From assembly GCA_022376925.1 (NCBI GenBank), contig JAIOJX010000001.1, positions 41,326,324 to 41,390,323 of the forward strand: a stretch of 64,000 nt of DNA. Reading direction: 5' to 3'. Source of the DNA: Tragulus kanchil (taxonomy: Eukaryota; Chordata; Mammalia; Artiodactyla; Tragulidae). The notes below the pieces were generated by a model. It was not told the origin of the DNA and did no database searches. It worked only from the letters and a program-made list of their open reading frames with translations. Of this stretch, positions 1 to 11,620 are shown piece after piece (positions within the stretch are counted from its first letter, which is position 1; each line of letters starts with the position of its first letter). The position numbers and the translations under genes are program-made.

Positions 1-2265
1 TAGTGTCTATTTACCCTTCTGATAGATGTATGGTAAAATCTCATTGTAGTTTTCATTTGCACTCACTAACAGCTAATATGTTGAATATTTCCCATGTGCT
101 TCTTTACCATCTATATGTCTTCTTTTGTGATTGTCTTTTAATGTCTTTTGTCCATTTGGGTTTTTTGGTTTTTGTTTTGTTTCATTTTTAGCTGTTAAGT
201 TTTGAGAGTTCTTTATATATGCTAGATATAAATCCTTTGTCAAGCACATGATTTGCAAATAATTTCTCCCAGTCGATAACTTAGTTTTCATCCTTTCAAG
301 GAGTTTTTCCACAGAGCTAAAATTTGTAAATCTATAAATTTCAATTAATTAGGTTTTACCAGAAGTTCTTGGAAGATATTTTAATTTCTGTAAAATTTAA
401 AAATATGCATCTATGGAGAATTGCATATGTGTGTGTCTGTTTATATTAGTCACTTAGTTGTGTCCTACTCTTTCAGACCCCATAGACTGTAGCCTGCCAG
501 GCTTCTCTGTCCATGGAATTCTCCAGGCAAGAATACTAGAGTGGGGAGCCATTTCCTTTTCCAGGGGATCTTCCCAACCCAGGGACTGAACCCAGGCCTC
601 CTGTATTACACATGGATTCTTTACCACCTAAGGCATCAGGGAAGCCTGGCGACGAATACTATATATATAAAATGCATTGATATTCATATGTTGAAACACT
701 CTTGCAATTACTGAAATAAATGCCACTTGGATATGTTGTATAATTCTTTTAATACGCTACTGGATTTAATTTGCTAATACTTTGTTGAGAATTTTTACGT
801 CTATATTCATAAGAGATACTGGCATGTAGTTTTCCTTCTTGTATTATCTTTGTCTAGTTTTAGTATCAAAGTTAACAATAGCTTCATAAAGTGAGTTAGC
901 AACCATTCCCTCCTTAAGTAGTTTGGAAGAAATTTTATGGAATCGGTGTTAATTCTTCTTGAAATACATGATAGAATTCTATAGATTTCTGATACTGAAA
1001 ATTTCTTTGGGAGCATTTTAACTTATTCATTCAATTTCCTTAATATTAAAATCAAATATTTCATATTGACTAAACTGTGATAATTTGTATTTTTCATGGA
1101 AGTAATTTCATATAAGTTGTCTAATTTATTTTTGAATAGTTATTCATATTATTTCCTTATCTTTTTCGTGTCTGCAGGGTCTTTAGTGATACCCTGTTTA
1201 ATTCCTGATGTTGGAACTTTGTATCTTTTCTTTTTGTCAGTCTTGCTAGAAATTTGTAAATATCATCAGTCTTTTTAAAGAATCATCCCTCACGTATTTT
1301 CTCTATTTTTCTGTTTTTAATTTCATTGATCTCAGCTCTTTATTATTTTACTCCTTCAAATTCCTCTGGATTTATCTTGCTCTTTTTTTTTTCCTAGTCA
1401 CTTAAGAGATTAGTTTATTACTTTGAAATGTTTCCTCTTTTGTAATGTATGCCTATGTGCCATAAATTTCCCTTTTAGCACTGCTTTAATGGTGTGCTGC
1501 AGATTTTAATATGTTGGGTTTTAATTTTTATTCTGTTTAATACATTTTTTACTTCCTTTAATACATCCTCTTTGACCCAAGGATTTTCTAGGACTGTGTA
1601 AGTTTCCCAAGAGTTCTGGGATTTTCTTGTTAGCCTCTTGTTATTAATTTCTAGTTGGATTTCATTGTGGTCATAAAACATACTTTGTATGATTTCAATT
1701 ACTTTAAAATTTTTGAGATTTGTCTTACGGCCCAAGATGTGGTCTATCTCGATATATCTTCCATAGGAACCTGAAAATAGTGTGTTTTCTGCTTTAGGGG
1801 GATGAAGTGCTCTATAAAGGTCACTTAGATCGGCTTGTTTGATCTTATGGTTAAGTTCTATACTCTTGTGGATTTTCTTTCTAGCAGTTATGTTGGTTGC
1901 TGAGAGGGAATATTGAAGTCTCCAATTATAATTGCATATTTATTATATCAACTCTATTAGTTTCTACTTATCTTATTTTGCTGTTTTGTCATTTGATGCA
2001 TACACATCTAGATTGCTATGTCTTTCTGAATTGACAATGTTATATGTCCTTCCCTGTATGTGGTAATTTTATTTGCTTTTTAGTCTACTTTATCTAATAT
2101 TAATATATCTATTCTTGCTTTCTTTTAATTGGCAGAAGTATTAACCTTTTTCTATCCTCTTACTTTCAACCTGCCTATATTATATTCATAGTGAGTCTCT
2201 TGTATACAGTATGTAGTTCGATTAGGTTTCTTATTTTGGTGTGCCATTTTTTATCTTTTAATTGG
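1..2265 (-). mobile_element. Old L1 fragment, antisense, ORF2 region
   Basis: This stretch reads as a decayed L1 on the minus strand. On the plus strand the order runs from the 3' side to the 5' side: positions 720-1010 correspond to part of the reverse transcriptase region (compare the young L1 copy near 60770, which has a similar run), and 1475-1735 translates on the minus strand to an open segment resembling the ORF2 linker after the endonuclease (for example the residues NNKRLTRKSQNSWETY). Many stops and frameshifts break it, and a BovA SINE interrupts it at 440-648. The exact subfamily cannot be assigned by eye; it is clearly older than the L1 at 59.7-62.8 kb. Confidence 0.75.
440..648 (+). 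mobile_element. BovA-type SINE
   Basis: A BovA body in sense orientation, inserted in the old L1. Recognisable blocks are the start with 'gtcacttagttgtgtcc', the central 'ccatggaattctccaggcaa' and the terminal 'catcagggaagcct'. It is about 15% diverged from a typical BovA2, judged by eye. No clear target duplication was found. Confidence 0.9.
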
Positions 2266-2269
2266 TATA

Positions 2270-2475
2270 TTTGTGTGTGTGCATGCTAAGCCACTCCAGT
2301 TGTATCTGACTCTTTGAGACCCTATGGACTGTAGCCCAACACTCTCCTCTGTCCATGGGATTCTCCAGGCAAGAATACTGGAGTGGGTTGTCATGCCCTC
2401 CTGGAGGGGACACAGGGATTTAACAGGTGCATTGACAGGTGGATTCTTAACCATTGTATCACCAAGGAAGTCCCT
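2270..2475 (+). mobile_element. BovA-type SINE
   Basis: Sense BovA beginning in a short TG-rich stretch, with the diagnostic 'ccatgggattctccaggcaa' block at about 2354 and a 3' end close to 'accaaggaagtccc'. The open frames read through it on both strands are repeat-derived and not genes. Confidence 0.9.
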
Positions 2476-2499
2476 ATCAATAGTGGGTTTGGGATTTTT

Positions 2500-2788
2500 T
2501 TTTGACCTAGTTGGGTCCTCATTGCTTCAGACAAACTTTCTCTAGTTGCAGAGAGCAGGGACACTCTTCCTTGTGGACCATAGCTTTCTCACTTGTTGCA
2601 GAGCATAGGGTCTAGGTACACAGGTGTCAGTAGTTGTGACTTGCAGACACTAGAGCACAGGCTCAATAGTTGTGGTGCTTGGCTGTAGTTACCCTGAGGC
2701 ATGTGGAATCTTCCCAGACCAGGGATCTAACCCATGTCTCCTTCACTGGCAGGCAGATTCTTAACCACTGGACCACCAGGGAGATCCA
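2500..2788 (-). mobile_element. CHR-type tRNA-Glu SINE, antisense
   Basis: An antisense tRNA-Glu-derived SINE. The T-rich start at 2500 is the reverse of its A-rich tail, the middle is the reverse of the 'gagcctgtgctctag' type body, and the tRNA head lies at the right end, where 'ggaccaccagggagatcc' is the reverse complement of the usual CHR start. Moderately diverged, so older than the long-form copies at 38.6 and 59.4 kb. Confidence 0.85.
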
Positions 2789-3752
2789 ATAGTGATTTTG
2801 AGTGTGTTTGTTCCTGTAGTTCTTGGTATTGCCTTATATACATAACTTATCCTTGTCCCTGCTGAGCAAAGTGGGCATTCTTAGTTACCCATTATGCCTT
2901 CTCTGATGCATCACAAGGTTAGAAGGATATTGTTCCTCATAAGGCATCCACTGGCACTAAGGGTGGTGGTCTTATTACCACTACAAAGTGGTAAGAGTCC
3001 TGACTCTTAACTAGGTCTTCTCTGATGCTGCCTTAGTTGTGGGAAGAGAAGGACACCTCAGTACTCCCCCACAGTCTCTGCCGATACCACTGGATGGGAA
3101 GCTTGCTTGTTACCACCAGTTGGGGATAAAAGTCTTAGCTCCTTACTCAGCTTTTTTTTTTGATGCCACCACAAAGTAGGCAAGGAAGACTAGGACAACT
3201 TATATCAGCCTAGAAAGAGTGTAAATCTAAGCCCCTCCTTTTGCCTTTGATGGTAGGAGTGGATGCATAATTTTTTTCTGTGGTATTTCACTAGAGAGGT
3301 TATTGTCCAAAAGTTTTCTGTCTTACTAGGCTACCCCTTTTCTGGTCTTTTGGCTAGAGAAAGCAGGTTATATTTTTAATGTGTGTGTCTGCTGATGTTT
3401 GTAGGTTGCTGGTTTATTCAAGACACAGTCTAGGAGAAGAGAAATAAAGATAGAAATAAAAATAAAGCCAAGGGAACTCCCTGCTATGTCATTCTTGGAG
3501 TTCACAGCTTGCCAGCTGATCTGCCTTCCATTCACCTCTCAGAGTCTTTTTGTCTTTGTATATTTATACATTTATGATAAATATATTGTATCATACCCAT
3601 GGATTTTAGATATACTTAGCAAGAAAAAATAGTGGAAAGTTTATCTACTCTATCTGCTTGGAAGTTGTCCAATCATGTTACTTTAACTTCACAGAAACCC
3701 CCAAAGTTTGATCCTATCTTCATTCCCATTTTATACTTTAAAAAATTGAGAA
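2789..3752. other. Unassigned non-coding stretch
   Basis: No element recognised with confidence and no gene. It holds two T-rich runs and low-complexity A-rich sequence at about 3440-3470. The final part, from about 3690, looks like the left half of an old MIR-like repeat that is split by the next Bov-tA insertion. Confidence 0.5.
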
Positions 3753-3766
3753 CCATAGAAGTTACC

Positions 3767-3990
3767 CAGGACTTCCCAGGCAGTGTTAGTGGTTAAAAAG
3801 CACACCTTCCAATGCAAGAGACATAAGAGACATGGGTTCAATCCCTAAGTCGGGAAGATCCCCTGGAGGAAGTCATGGGAACCCCCTCCAGTATTCTTGC
3901 CAGGAGAATGTCATGGGCAGAGGATCCTGGCAGACTATGGTCCATAGGCATACAAAGAGTTAGACATGACTGAAGCGACTTAGTACCCAC
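3767..3990 (+). mobile_element. Bov-tA SINE with 14-bp target duplication
   Basis: Sense Bov-tA with a tRNA-like head, including a degraded B box near 3832, followed by the BovA-derived body ('ccagtattcttgccaggaga'). It is bracketed by the exact 14-bp repeat 'ccatagaagttacc' at 3753-3766 and 3991-4004, which fixes both insertion boundaries and shows L1-type target-primed integration. The host sequence on both sides rejoins as one MIR-like fragment. Confidence 0.93.
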
Positions 3991-4004
3991 CCATAGAAGT
4001 TACC

Positions 4005-4500
4005 AAGCTGCCTGAAGCTACCAATTAATTTTGGTAAAATCATAAATAAAATCCAACTCTGTATGATCCCAAAGCTCAAATAATTAACTGATACATTGAC
4101 TTAGAGGAAAATCATTGTCCACCAGGAGTTGGTGGTCCGAAGAACTGTTGAATATGGTAGTCACTAGTCATCTATGGATAACTCAGTTTCTTTTCATTAA
4201 AATTCAACTGCTCAGTCATACTAGCTTCATTTCAACTGTTCAATAGCCATGTATGGTTAATGGTTACTCTAGACAGTGCATGATATAATATTTCCATTAT
4301 TGTGAACAGTATTGGTCTAGAGAGTGTACACATAATAAATAAAAACTATGATAGATGCTGATGATTGAGTAATACATTATATCATGGATGAGCAAAATGC
4401 TATATAAAGCAATACTAATGAGTGTTTCTACTCATGTAATATAAGAAATGTTCATGGAAGATACTTTTAAAGCTATAGGCATATTTAGAGAAATCAGACA
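4005..4500. other. Unassigned AT-rich stretch
   Basis: No gene and no confidently recognised repeat. A (TG)n run begins at about 4513, just to the right. Confidence 0.5.
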
Positions 4501-4526
4501 ACAGGTTTTTTGGTGTGTGTGTGTGT

Positions 4527-4679
4527 GTGTGGTTTTTTTTTTTTTAATTATTTATTTATTTGGCTGCACTGGGTCTTAGTTGTAGCATGTGGGATCTAGT
4601 TCCCCGACCAGTGATCGAACCCAGGACTCCCGCATTGAGAACACAGAGTCTTAACCACTGGACCACCAGGGTAGTCCCA
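4527..4679 (-). mobile_element. CHR-type short tRNA-Glu SINE, antisense
   Basis: Short antisense tRNA-Glu SINE. It starts with the reversed tail (T run, then 'aattatttatttatttggct') and ends with 'ggaccaccagggtagtccca', the reverse of the tRNA head. The reversed B box 'gatcgaaccc' is well kept. It sits directly right of a (TG)n run. Confidence 0.88.
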
Positions 4680-4734
4680 ACGGGGTTTTTTTTTTTTTTT
4701 AGCTGTTTGTCTTTGGGGGTCCTTTAGTTTGTTT

Positions 4735-5010
4735 TTGTAAGGTTTTATTTTTTAATTAATTTTTTAAAATTGGAGGATAATTGCTTTACAGTGTTGGTTT
4801 CTGCCGTACATGAACCTGAATCTGTCATGGGTTTACATTTGTCTCCTCTCTCTTGAATCTCTCTCCTACCCATCTCACAGGGCACCAGACTGCTCCCTGT
4901 GTTGTACAGCAATCTCCCACCAGCTATCTGTTTTATATATGGTGATGTATATGTTTTAATGTTACTCTCTCAATTCACCCCATCATCTCCTTCCCCTACT
5001 GGGACAACAG
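4735..5010 (-). mobile_element. L1 3' UTR fragment, antisense
   Basis: Matches by eye the artiodactyl L1 3'-untranslated region in antisense: 'ttggaggataattgctttac', then 'ccctgtgttgtacagcaatc', then the 'tatctgttttatatatggt' block. The same family is seen in sense orientation at 40243-40492, where the last two blocks appear as their complements. Confidence 0.7.
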
Positions 5011-5160
5011 GGTTTTGGTTGTTTGGTTCCCTGATATATTTCCAACATCTCAAATAAGATCTTGTACATAGTAGATGCACAAAAAGTATTTCTAATAAGT
5101 GTCTGAATTAATAAGTAAATAAATTACATGGCACTCAAGTCAAACTACTTCTGAGCAAAT

Positions 5161-7394
5161 GCATAGAGAAGGGAGTGTGTGTTTTTTATTTGTTTGTTTT
5201 GTTTTTTTTAGGGAACAGTAAGCACAGTCAGCACAGCATTTGGGTAAAGATGTTGCAGCTGATGAGACTAGAAAGAAGAGTAGGAGCCAGATCAGGGAGG
5301 GCCTTACATGCATCAGTAAAAGACCATCTCCAAACTCCATACATCCAAACCCTAATTAGTCCTCTTTCACTTCAATATGCTCCTTGTCCTGCATTTTCTG
5401 TCTATCCCGTTAGAGTTATCAGCATTAGGAATGTGAAGATCATCTTAGACCCTCTTTTTTGTCATTACATCCTGCCATTAATCAATCCCCAAGTCATTTC
5501 ATTCCTACTTCTCAAATCCCCAATGAATCTATCTCTTCCTCTCCATTCACACCACTGCTACCAAGCTTCAGGACTTTATTGCTTCTTGATTGAATCACTA
5601 CAGTAGCTTCCTACTTGGTTTTCCTGACTTCATTCCATTCTAGTCCATCCTTTACATTCTAAGATTTATGAATTTCAAAAAATCTATAGAGATAAGTAGC
5701 CTGCTTAAACCCTTGACATCATATTTAAATACTTTACAGCTTACATACTTTCCCAGATATATCACCAGTCACCTATGAATTTCAGTCCATTTCCTTTGGG
5801 GCAACAGAACCAATTGCATTCCTCATGTGTCTCAATCCTTTGAAACTTCCTATAATAAATGAATTCTCCAGTTTATCTTGAGAATACTTACTGAGTTAAG
5901 ATGACTGAGCTATGCTATCCTCAGCTCTATGAAGATCTATCCTATCCTTGACTCCTATTTCTCCCCAAACCCTTGGATTCTATTAAATGCTCTCTCCTCT
6001 GTGGCCACCTGTGGGGAAACAAACCATTGAAGGTTTTTGCGGCTTTTCCTGAGCCAGGAGAAAAGTACGTTGGGAATGAGAAATATACTAGAAAGAACTA
6101 AGACAAACAAGTAATTTGATTCACACGGGCTTATTAGCTGGGGATATGCTGATCAGCAACAGGTAGGAGATGTGCTATGGACTTTGGAACACCGGGTCTG
6201 TGCAGACTCCTTAACTTCTTGCTGGTACTGTTGCCCACCTCCCCCACCAGCTGTAACATGTTCAATTAAGTTAGGAAAAAGTGCATAGAGAAGGGAGTGT
6301 GTGTTTTTTATTTGTTTGTTTTGTTTTGTTTTGTTTTTTTTAGGGAACAGTAAGCACAGTCAGCACAGCATTTGGGTAAAGATGTTGCAGCTGATGAGAC
6401 TAGAAAGAAGAGTAGGAGCCAGATCAGGGAGGGCCTTACATGCATCAGTAAAAGACCATCTCCAAACTCCATACATCCAAACCCTAATTAGTCCTCTTTC
6501 ACTTCAATATGCTCCTTGTCCTGCATTTTCTGTCTATCCCGTTAGAGTTATCAGCATTAGGAATGTGAAGATCATCTTAGACCCTCTTTTTTGTCATTAC
6601 ATCCTGCCATTAATCAATCCCCAAGTCATTTCATTCCTACTTCTCAAATCCCCAATGAATCTATCTCTTCCTCTCCATTCACACCACTGCTACCAAGCTT
6701 CAGGACTTTATTGCTTCTTGATTGAATCACTACAGTAGCTTCCTACTTGGTTTTCCTGACTTCATTCCATTCTAGTCCATCCTTTACATTCTAAGATTTA
6801 TGAATTTCAAAAAATCTATAGAGATAAGTAGCCTGCTTAAACCCTTGACATCATATTTAAATACTTTACAGCTTACATACTTTCCCAGATATATCACCAG
6901 TCACCTATGAATTTCAGTCCATTTCCTTTGGGGCAACAGAACCAATTGCATTCCTCATGTGTCTCAATCCTTTGAAACTTCCTATAATAAATGAATTCTC
7001 CAGTTTATCTTGAGAATACTTACTGAGTTAAGATGACTGAGCTATGCTATCCTCAGCTCTATGAAGATCTATCCTATCCTTGACTCCTATTTCTCCCCAA
7101 ACCCTTGGATTCTATTAAATGCTCTCTCCTCTGTGGCCACCTGTGGGGAAACAAACCATTGAAGGTTTTTGCGGCTTTTCCTGAGCCAGGAGAAAAGTAC
7201 GTTGGGAATGAGAAATATACTAGAAAGAACTAAGACAAACAAGTAATTTGATTCACACGGGCTTATTAGCTGGGGATATGCTGATCAGCAACAGGTAGGA
7301 GATGTGCTATGGACTTTGGAACACCGGGTCTGTGCAGACTCCTTAACTTCTTGCTGGTACTGTTGCCCACCTCCCCCCCACCAGCTGTAACATG
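5161..7394 (+). repeat. Local direct duplication A (about 1.1 kb)
   Basis: Copy 1 is 5161-6260 and copy 2 is 6282-7394, with 21 bp of junction sequence between. The copies agree base for base over long stretches. Differences are two extra TTTTG units in copy 2 (near 6320) and a longer C run (about 7373 against 6240). Copy 1 stops inside an LTR that is complete only in copy 2. The break ignores element boundaries, which fits an assembly artefact better than a biological duplication. Confidence 0.93.
6012..6260 (+). mobile_element. Truncated copy of LTR family X
   Basis: Identical over nearly its whole length to the first half of the LTR at 7142-7611, beginning 'tgtggggaaacaaacc', and cut off where duplication A joins. 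This is not an independent insertion but the duplicated left part of the same LTR. Confidence 0.85.
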
Positions 7395-7611
7395 CCCTTT
7401 CCATCCTCAAAGCCAAGAGAATAATCATTGAAAAGGGTTGTGACTGAAACCAGCTGGTACTAATATCATTCCCGGTAAACACCTGGAGGCTTCAACACTG
7501 AATAAAAGTGGACTGGTGAATGTGTTTGGGGCTTTGACCCAAGCGGTCTTGAGTCTCCTGTTCTCGTTTCCATCCTTTTTCTTTGTATGTATATTTCTTA
7601 AAATCTTGTCA
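7142..7611 (+). mobile_element. Solo LTR, family X, with 4-bp target duplication
   Basis: A 470-bp LTR with TG at the start ('tgtggggaaac') and CA at the end ('cttgtca'). The polyadenylation signal 'aataaa' lies at about 7501. The 4-bp repeat 'cacc' is found at 7138-7141 and 7612-7615, the duplication size typical of class I (gammaretrovirus-like) proviruses. It sits inside L2-like sequence, and no internal proviral sequence adjoins it, so it is a solo LTR formed by LTR-LTR recombination. A second member of the family is at 40493-40951. Confidence 0.85.
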
Positions 7612-9426
7612 CACCCACTATTCTCTATGCACCCGGCTTACGAGCTGCGGCAGTCACCTACATTCCAAGTATATTTCCATCGTGGCATCTAGCCCACTAC
7701 TTTTTCATCAATGTCTTCTTTCTTCATGTACTGTGAGTTCCTCGAAGGCAGTAATTTTGTTTCTGTTTTTTTTTTTTTTTTTTTGCATTGCTATGGTGTC
7801 TCACTCAGAGGAATCTCTCAATAATTGTCTCTAAGAAGAATTAACTTTACCATGTATGCCGTTGTGAGTCATGAAAGGATTTGAACACAGGTGTGGCATC
7901 ATAATTCTGCTTCAAGATTATTATCCTGGTAACATTGTGAAGAATGTGTTAGACAGAGGTTAAGTATACTAATAATAGCCCCTTAAATGAGTAGTAAAAA
8001 AAATATATATATATATGCTTCAAAATGAGCTTTTCAATTATCAGGTTTTTTTCTTCAAGCTTTTAATGATTGTGTATAATCACCCTGTTAAAGCTCTCTA
8101 GCTTAAAATCATGATTTCTTTGCAGATGTGGCACTTGGTAAGTACAAAATTGTGATAAACAATGAATCTAGTTTCTTTCTATGAAGGAGTAACAGGTTGT
8201 TGTAAAGGCAAGAGATTATCCTAGGGGCCAGAAAGGGATATGAAAGGGAACACTACCACTTTTAAGCTTCTGAAGCAATAGCTTACTAATTAGCACCCCC
8301 AAATGAATAGCCTATGTGTAGACACACTCACATGGAAATAAAGGAAATAATATTCTGATCAGCAACAGGTAGGAGATGTGCTATGGACTTTGGAACACCG
8401 GGTCTGTGCAGACTCCTTAACTTCTTGCTGGTACTGTTGCCCACCTCCCCCCCACCAGCTGTAACATGCCCTTTCCATCCTCAAAGCCAAGAGAATAATC
8501 ATTGAAAAGGGTTGTGACTGAAACCAGCTGGTACTAATATCATTCCCGGTAAACACCTGGAGGCTTCAACACTGAATAAAAGTGGACTGGTGAATGTGTT
8601 TGGGGCTTTGACCCAAGCGGTCTTGAGTCTCCTGTTCTCGTTTCCATCCTTTTTCTTTGTATGTATATTTCTTAAAATCTTGTCACACCCACTATTCTCT
8701 ATGCACCCGGCTTACGAGCTGCGGCAGTCACCTACATTCCAAGTATATTTCCATCGTGGCATCTAGCCCACTACTTTTTCATCAATGTCTTCTTTCTTCA
8801 TGTACTGTGAGTTCCTCGAAGGCAGTAATTTTGTTTCTGTTTTTTTTTTTTTTTGCATTGCTATGGTGTCTCACTCAGAGGAATCTCTCAATAATTGTCT
8901 CTAAGAAGAATTAACTTTACCATGTATGCCGTTGTGAGTCATGAAAGGATTTGAACACAGGTGTGGCATCATAATTCTGCTTCAAGATTATTATCCTGGT
9001 AACATTGTGAAGAATGTGTTAGACAGAGGTTAAGTATACTAATAATAGCCCCTTAAATGAGTAGTAAAAAAAATATATATATATATGCTTCAAAATGAGC
9101 TTTTCAATTATCAGGTTTTTTTCTTCAAGCTTTTAATGATTGTGTATAATCACCCTGTTAAAGCTCTCTAGCTTAAAATCATGATTTCTTTGCAGATGTG
9201 GCACTTGGTAAGTACAAAATTGTGATAAACAATGAATCTAGTTTCTTTCTATGAAGGAGTAACAGGTTGTTGTAAAGGCAAGAGATTATCCTAGGGGCCA
9301 GAAAGGGATATGAAAGGGAACACTACCACTTTTAAGCTTCTGAAGCAATAGCTTACTAATTAGCACCCCCAAATGAATAGCCTATGTGTAGACACACTCA
9401 CATGGAAATAAAGGAAATAATATTCT
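7281..9426 (+). repeat. Local direct duplication B (about 1.07 kb)
   Basis: Copy 1 is 7281-8356 and copy 2 is 8355-9426; they share 2 bp at the join with no filler. The main visible difference is a T run of 19 in copy 1 (about 7766-7784) against 15 in copy 2 (about 8840-8854). Because duplication A also ends in this zone, positions 7281-7394 occur three times in the window (6160-6260, 7281-7394 and 8355-8468). Confidence 0.95.
8355..8685 (+). mobile_element. Duplicated 3' part of the family X LTR
   Basis: The right two thirds of the LTR at 7142-7611, repeated by duplication B. It ends with the same 'cttgtca' and continues into the same L2-like flank, so it should not be counted as a separate element. 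Confidence 0.9.
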
Positions 9427-10195
9427 ACCAAGAAGATAAACAATGGTCCCCAAGGGAATAGTCAGCCTGTAGGATTCGCGACATTCCTCTATCTTTGAAG
9501 ACATTCTCACAGTGTTCTGGTTAAGAAAGGTGTGGAAATTGGAAAGGTCTCAGCAGCTCAGCATGAACTACTATGCTTGGAAAAGTGGGTTTCATGTCAA
9601 TGTTTATTCAGGGGAGAGGAGGAGAATAGGGATATGGTTGATTTTGTTATTTTTGTACATGAATGAGTTTTGCTCCCTGGGTCTTTTGATGAGTTAGACT
9701 TTTGTGAACAAATCTATTAGACATGCAAAGGAAGAGTATAAACTGGAATTCAGGGCTTAATATCTGTTATATGCTAACTCTGTATTCAAGACAAATATTT
9801 ATTTATATCATATTTAGGAATGTATTTTGTATATGTGTGCTATACTCCATTCTAATATATATATAGTATTATATATATATATATGCTATAGTTTTAAAGA
9901 AATTAAAATTGTTTCCTCTAAGAACTTTTCTTATATTATTTTTAATGAACAATATAAATACAGGGTGTTAAATGGTTGCAGACATGGATTTGAATTCTTT
10001 TGATCCCTGTGTTAGCTCTAAAGGCACTACTTCTGGAACCTCCCTTAATGAAAACATTGGTTTTCTTGTACTCCATAGTAGTATAATAGTTAAGCCTGAA
10101 AAGCTAGTCTCTCAAAGAAGAATTTTGGAGAACTTCTCTTTATATTAAGTTAACCATAACTAAAGTTACTTCCAAGTACTATGTTTTTAAATTTA
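9427..10195. other. Unassigned stretch with a TA microsatellite
   Basis: No gene recognised. An imperfect (TA)n tract lies at about 9855-9885. The open frame at 9512-9697 has no feature suggesting a product. Near 10190-10250 there is a short antisense L1 3'-UTR-like piece ('aattgaaggataatttcttt'). Confidence 0.5.
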
Positions 10196-10287
10196 TTTAT
10201 TTTTTTAATTGAAGGATAATTTCTTTACAGAATTGGTGGTTTTCTGCCACCAAGTACTATCTTTTTTTCTTTTCCCCATCATTGCTC

Positions 10288-10526
10288 TATTTATATCTAT
10301 TTTCATCCATCTTTTTTTTTTGACATGTGTGGGCCTCCCATTGCAGTGGCCTCTCTCACTGCAGAGCACCAGCTATGCACCTATGCCCTCCAGAATGCTG
10401 GCTCGTAATTAAACACACTGGTCCAGCCGCTCAGCGGCACTTGGGATCCTCCCCAGAAAGGGATTGAACCGGTGCCCCTTATGCTGCAAGGCAGACTCTT
10501 CACCCACTAGACCACCAAGGAAGCCC
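10288..10526 (-). mobile_element. Long-form tRNA-Glu SINE, antisense
   Basis: Same family as the copies at 38567 and 59357, read on the other strand: 'tattttcatccatc', then 'gtgtgggcctcccattgcag', then the tRNA head reversed ('ggattgaaccggtgcccc') and 'gaccaccaaggaagccct'. Somewhat diverged. Confidence 0.9.
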
Positions 10527-10731
10527 TACCAACTACCATTTTAATGTTTGACCTCTAGGGTTCATAATTCTTCTGATGGGAGAAGTACTTCAAAAGGCCT
10601 CATTCTCTACCTCCTTTTTGATGACGCTCACACTGGCCTCCTACAGCATAACAAAGAATGAACTCTCAACAAAGTAAACCCTTGTTCCTGAGCCCCTGAG
10701 TACTCTTGAAGTTTTAAAAGTAGTGAGTATA

Positions 10732-11182
10732 GGCACACCTTGTTTTGTTGTGCTTTGCAGATATTGCATTTTTTTTTTTAATTGAAGGTTTGTTGCAACT
10801 CTGCCTCAAACAAGTCTCTTAATGCTATTTTTTCCAACAGTATTTCCTCGCTTCATGTCTCTGGGTGTCACATTTTAGTAATTATCACACTATTTCAAAT
10901 TTTTTCATTATTTGGTATGATTTGTGATGACTTGGATGTTACTCTTGCAAAAGGATTATGATTCACTGAAGACTCAGACGATGGTTAGCATTTTTAGCAA
11001 TAAAGTATTCTTTAGTTATGCTATATACATTCTTTTTAGACACAATGCTATTGCACGCTTAGGAGGCTATAGTAGAGTATATATATAACTTTTATATACA
11101 CTGAGAAACAGAAAAAAAATTGTGTGACCTGTTTTATGATATCCACTTAATCCTTATGATCTGGAACCACACCTGAAATATC
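10732..11182 (+). mobile_element. Tigger1-like DNA transposon remnant (deleted, MITE-like)
   Basis: The left end 'aggcacaccttgttttgttg' and right end 'cacacctgaaatatccctg' form the imperfect inverted termini expected of Tigger1 (Tc1/mariner, pogo-like). The left subterminal part ('ttgaaggtttgttgcaactc') is joined to the right subterminal part ('gacacaatgctattgcacgc') without any transposase coding sequence, so this is an internally deleted, non-autonomous copy. Old and heavily mutated. Confidence 0.85.
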
Positions 11183-11204
11183 CCTGTTGCTGACTGAAGG
11201 AAAA

Positions 11205-11620
11205 GACACAGTCTAAAAGTTTCGAGTTAAGTTTTATTTACTGAGAACTATAGTCCAGAAGACAGTCTTTCAGCTCTTTGGAACTGCTCCAAAGAGGTAA
11301 GGGAGAAACTAGAATATATAGGAGTTTATGCTTTAAAAAAAAAAAAAAACCCTGAAAATCAAAAGATTACTGTTAATCGCCAAAACAGACATTTAAAGTT
11401 AATTGTTATGGTGATTTTCTATCTATGAGAAGAAACAAGACTGTAAGCTCATTGAAATTATTCCTTAGATATTCACCCTAACTATCTAGGGCCATCCTGA
11501 ATTTCCCTCAGGACACACCCTCATGGGGAGGGTGGGATGGGCAGGTGCAGGAGCCAAAGGCTTCATGGCTAGCAATATTTGTTGCTTACTGGAATGGCAG
11601 GCAACATTCCATTTCCACAC
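11205..11620 (-). mobile_element. LTR-like repeat, probably antisense
   Basis: Begins 'gagttaagttttatttactg' and runs through 'actatagtccagaagacag' to 'ctcatggggagggtgggatg'. The layout is that of an ERV LTR read backwards, with a T-rich stretch where a reversed AATAAA would lie. An A15 run at about 11335 is internal. Family not named. Confidence 0.5.

Larger units (their letters stand above)
5390..7835 (+). mobile_element. Old L2-like LINE remnant, split by an LTR
   Basis: Pyrimidine-rich sequence resembling the L2 3' region: 'ttgaatcactacagtagctt' near 5586 and, after the LTR, 'gagttcctcgaaggcagtaa' at about 7735. Positions 5390-6010 are an artefactual second copy; the real order appears to be L2 (about 6510-7141), LTR (7142-7611), L2 (7616-7835). 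Strongly decayed and non-coding. The assignment is by eye and could be another ancient LINE of the CR1 type. Confidence 0.5.

Noticed and set aside
5175..6738. Two nearly identical 143- and 145-codon frames that might be a duplicated small gene
   Set aside because: They are the two copies of duplication A and lie in L2-like and other old repeat DNA. Leucine/serine-rich composition follows the pyrimidine-rich DNA.
6012..8685. Three LTR X copies as a provirus with several LTRs
   Set aside because: The left and right copies are partial repeats created by duplications A and B; only 7142-7611 is a genuine insertion.
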